Assembly: GCA_964556005.1 (NCBI GenBank)
Contig: CAZKUR010000004.1
Location: forward strand, 1-64,000
DNA from: CAZKUR01 sp964556005
GTDB lineage: Bacteria; Bacteroidota; Ignavibacteria; Ignavibacteriales; Ignavibacteriaceae
Length of the DNA stretch: 64,000 bases
Reading direction: 5' to 3'
Positions 62,326-64,000 of the stretch are shown piece by piece. The notes below the pieces were generated by a model that worked only from the letters and a program-made list of their open reading frames with translations, was not told the origin of the DNA and searched no databases. Every line of letters starts with the position of its first letter. The stretch's first letter is position 1. A program made the position numbers and the translations under genes.

Positions 62326-63744
62326 ATGCCGTATTTCGATCCTGAGTTCAACGATGAACATAATTTTGAGAGCAAAGAAGACAATTTAGATTCTGAAATC
62401 AGACGATGCAGAGATTTAATTGTTAATGGAAATATTTTTGATTCCAGTGATGCGATTGAAGATATAGCTCAAATATGCCTCGATAATGATAAATTTGAAG
62501 AAGCCGTATTCTTCATAGAATCACTCATCGAAGCGTACCCATATAATTATGAACATTGGCTTAGAAAAGGAATCGCACTAAACGGTCTTTTGAAATTTAA
62601 GGAATCTTTAGATTGTTTCGATCGTGCTTTAAGCATGAATCCAAATGATTCGGAGACTTTAATGAATAAAGCAAACGCAGAGGAAAGTCTCGGTTTGGTA
62701 AATATAGCTGAAAGTTCACTTGAAGAAGCATTAAGAATTGATCCTTATAACGTTGATGCCTGGTTTAATCTTGGGCTGTTGTTTCAAAGAGGGGATGAAT
62801 ATTCTAAAGCAATTCGCTGTTTTAATAAAGCATTTGAATATGACAGTGAATTCTCTGAAGCACTTTATGAATTAGGTTACTGTTATGAAATTCTTGATGA
62901 ATTAAGTAAATCTCTCGAATACTACGATAAATTTTTAGAACTCGAACCTTACAATCCTAACGGATGGTACAACAGGGGAATCGTTCTGGTAAAATTAAAT
63001 CAATTGGAAAAAGCTATTGACAGCTATGACCTGGCAATTGCTATAAAAGAGGATTTTTCCAGCGCCTGGTTTAATAAAGGCAATACTTTAGCAGACCTTG
63101 GAAGGTATAATCAAGCAATAGAAAGCTTTAAAAAATCTCTCTCAATCGATAAAAATGATGAAGCTTCGTGTTTCAATATTGCAAATATTTATGAAGAAAC
63201 CGGAGATATTTCGAATGCAATTAGATATTACTCGGATGCAATCAAAATAAACGAGGGCTATTATGAAGCTTATCTTTCAAGAGGTTTCTGTTACGATTCT
63301 TTAGGAAAATTTCAATCGGCATTGAAAGATTTTAATAAAGCTATTTCTCTTGCAAAAGACAAAGCAGATGCCTGGTACGCAAAAGCTGAACTTGAATATT
63401 CATTAGGCAAATTGACCGAAGCAGTTAAAAGCTATAAAACTGCATTAAAAATTGAACCAGATAATGAAGAAATTTGGTATAAGCTTGCTGAAACACAATT
63501 TGAAATGGGAGATTGGCTCAAGGCGATTGATGCATATGATCAGTGCATAAATCTCAACCCGATGGATGCAAATTCTTATTACGGTAAAGCAAAAATTAAC
63601 TTTATTTTAAGCCGCACTTTGGAAGCCGTTGATTGTTTAAAATCGGCTTTTAAAATCGACCCGGCAATAAGAAGTGAATTTGCAAAAGAGTATCCTGAAG
63701 TTAAGTCTTCCAAATTATTCCGGAAGTTGTTGGGTGAGTTTTAA
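62326..63744 (+). CDS. Tetratricopeptide-repeat protein
   Basis: The 472-residue product is built of about eleven TPR units of 34 residues after an acidic start (PYFDPEFNDEHNFESKEDN). Examples are AWFNLGLLFQRGDEYSKAIRCFNKAFEYD and AWFNKGNTLADLGRYNQAIESFKKSLSID. There is no signal peptide or membrane helix, so it is a cytoplasmic scaffold of unknown partner. It lies between sucC and aroE but is separated from sucC by a terminator. Confidence 0.9.
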   Translation: MPYFDPEFNDEHNFESKEDNLDSEIRRCRDLIVNGNIFDSSDAIEDIAQICLDNDKFEEAVFFIESLIEAYPYNYEHWLRKGIALNGLLKFKESLDCFDRALSMNPNDSETLMNKANAEESLGLVNIAESSLEEALRIDPYNVDAWFNLGLLFQRGDEYSKAIRCFNKAFEYDSEFSEALYELGYCYEILDELSKSLEYYDKFLELEPYNPNGWYNRGIVLVKLNQLEKAIDSYDLAIAIKEDFSSAWFNKGNTLADLGRYNQAIESFKKSLSIDKNDEASCFNIANIYEETGDISNAIRYYSDAIKINEGYYEAYLSRGFCYDSLGKFQSALKDFNKAISLAKDKADAWYAKAELEYSLGKLTEAVKSYKTALKIEPDNEEIWYKLAETQFEMGDWLKAIDAYDQCINLNPMDANSYYGKAKINFILSRTLEAVDCLKSAFKIDPAIRSEFAKEYPEVKSSKLFRKLLGEF

Positions 63745-63861
63745 ACTGATTACTCACATCACATTCTCATTTTAAATTATTTTCTAATTTCGTTTCGGTT
63801 AAAGAAACTTATAACTTTAAGTAACAAAACGAACAATTGTATTTATTAGAAAAGATTTTAA

Positions 63862-64000
63862 GTGAAAGATAAATACCATCTAAATACAAAAATATTAGGA
63901 ATATTAGGGCATCCGATAAAGCATACCTATTCACCATTTATTCATAACGTTGCAATTGAATTAGGGGGACTGGATTACATTTACCTTCCGTTCGATGTTC
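63862..64000 (+). CDS. aroE: Shikimate dehydrogenase, N-terminal part (3' cut by window edge)
   Basis: GTG 63862 opens KDKYHLNTKILGILGHPIKHTYSPFIHNVAIELG, the substrate-binding N-terminus of AroE (GxPIxHSxSPxxHN-type; here HPIKHTYSPFIHN). The enzyme reduces 3-dehydroshikimate in aromatic amino acid synthesis. Only 46 codons are in the window. The gene follows the TPR gene by 117 bases. Confidence 0.85.
   Translation, partial: MKDKYHLNTKILGILGHPIKHTYSPFIHNVAIELGGLDYIYLPFDV

Overview
The window is about 64 kb of AT-rich, gene-dense bacterial chromosome. Four genes encode secreted proteins ending in the NYPNPFNPTT-type C-terminal sorting domain of the type IX secretion system (T9SS), and a T9SS plug-protein gene is present. 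Together with Gly-rich secreted proteins, a Rieske/cytochrome b/multiheme operon and sigma-54 two-component systems, this suggests a Bacteroidota/Chlorobi-group organism, most likely an Ignavibacteria-like lineage. That assignment is inferred from protein style, not from a marker-gene comparison.

Layout: 0-6.4 kb holds a T9SS-exported LVIVD propeller gene flanked by two decayed prepilin-like fragments, a split AtuA pair separated by an internally deleted GIY-YIG gene, a four-helix-bundle gene with an amber codon, and prfB with its programmed +1 frameshift, coupled to an MGMT-like gene. 6.4-13.7 kb holds a PspC/LiaF-like envelope-stress pair, a divergent WecG/TagA glycosyltransferase, a CDF metal exporter, and a MORN-type repeat protein coupled to agmatine deiminase and N-carbamoylputrescine amidase (putrescine synthesis). 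13.9-23.6 kb holds the three-gene proton-translocating transhydrogenase, a secreted-protein pair beside the T9SS plug gene, an oxidoreductase, a LEA14-like lipoprotein, an RDD membrane protein, a rhodanese lipoprotein and a secreted phosphoesterase.

23.6-33 kb is a redox block: DUF2339 membrane protein, an operon of Rieske protein, cytochrome b and an 11-CxxCH multiheme cytochrome, then an NtrC-type regulator with a sensor kinase carrying a periplasmic CxxCH, and a bacteriohemerythrin. 33-39.3 kb is the most interesting block: a second sigma-54-type two-component system lies between two small secreted Gly-rich/DxDGDG protein genes, one in operon with a predicted outer-membrane barrel. Both small genes are preceded by sigma-54-like -24/-12 elements and, about 50 bp further upstream, by paired dyads of form TTCGAC-N6-GTCGAA spaced two or three helical turns apart. 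This looks like a self-contained, ZraSR-like enhancer-driven envelope regulon.

39.3-46.6 kb holds a quinone-oxidoreductase-like protein and three large T9SS substrates (M14 carboxypeptidase, DUF3160, choice-of-anchor type). 46.6-64 kb is housekeeping: mtaB, rpsA, cmk, dnaX, a free-Met-R-sulfoxide reductase, lon, suhB, an acyl-CoA synthetase, sucC, a TPR protein and the start of aroE. I saw no tRNA, rRNA, CRISPR array, transposase or phage gene.
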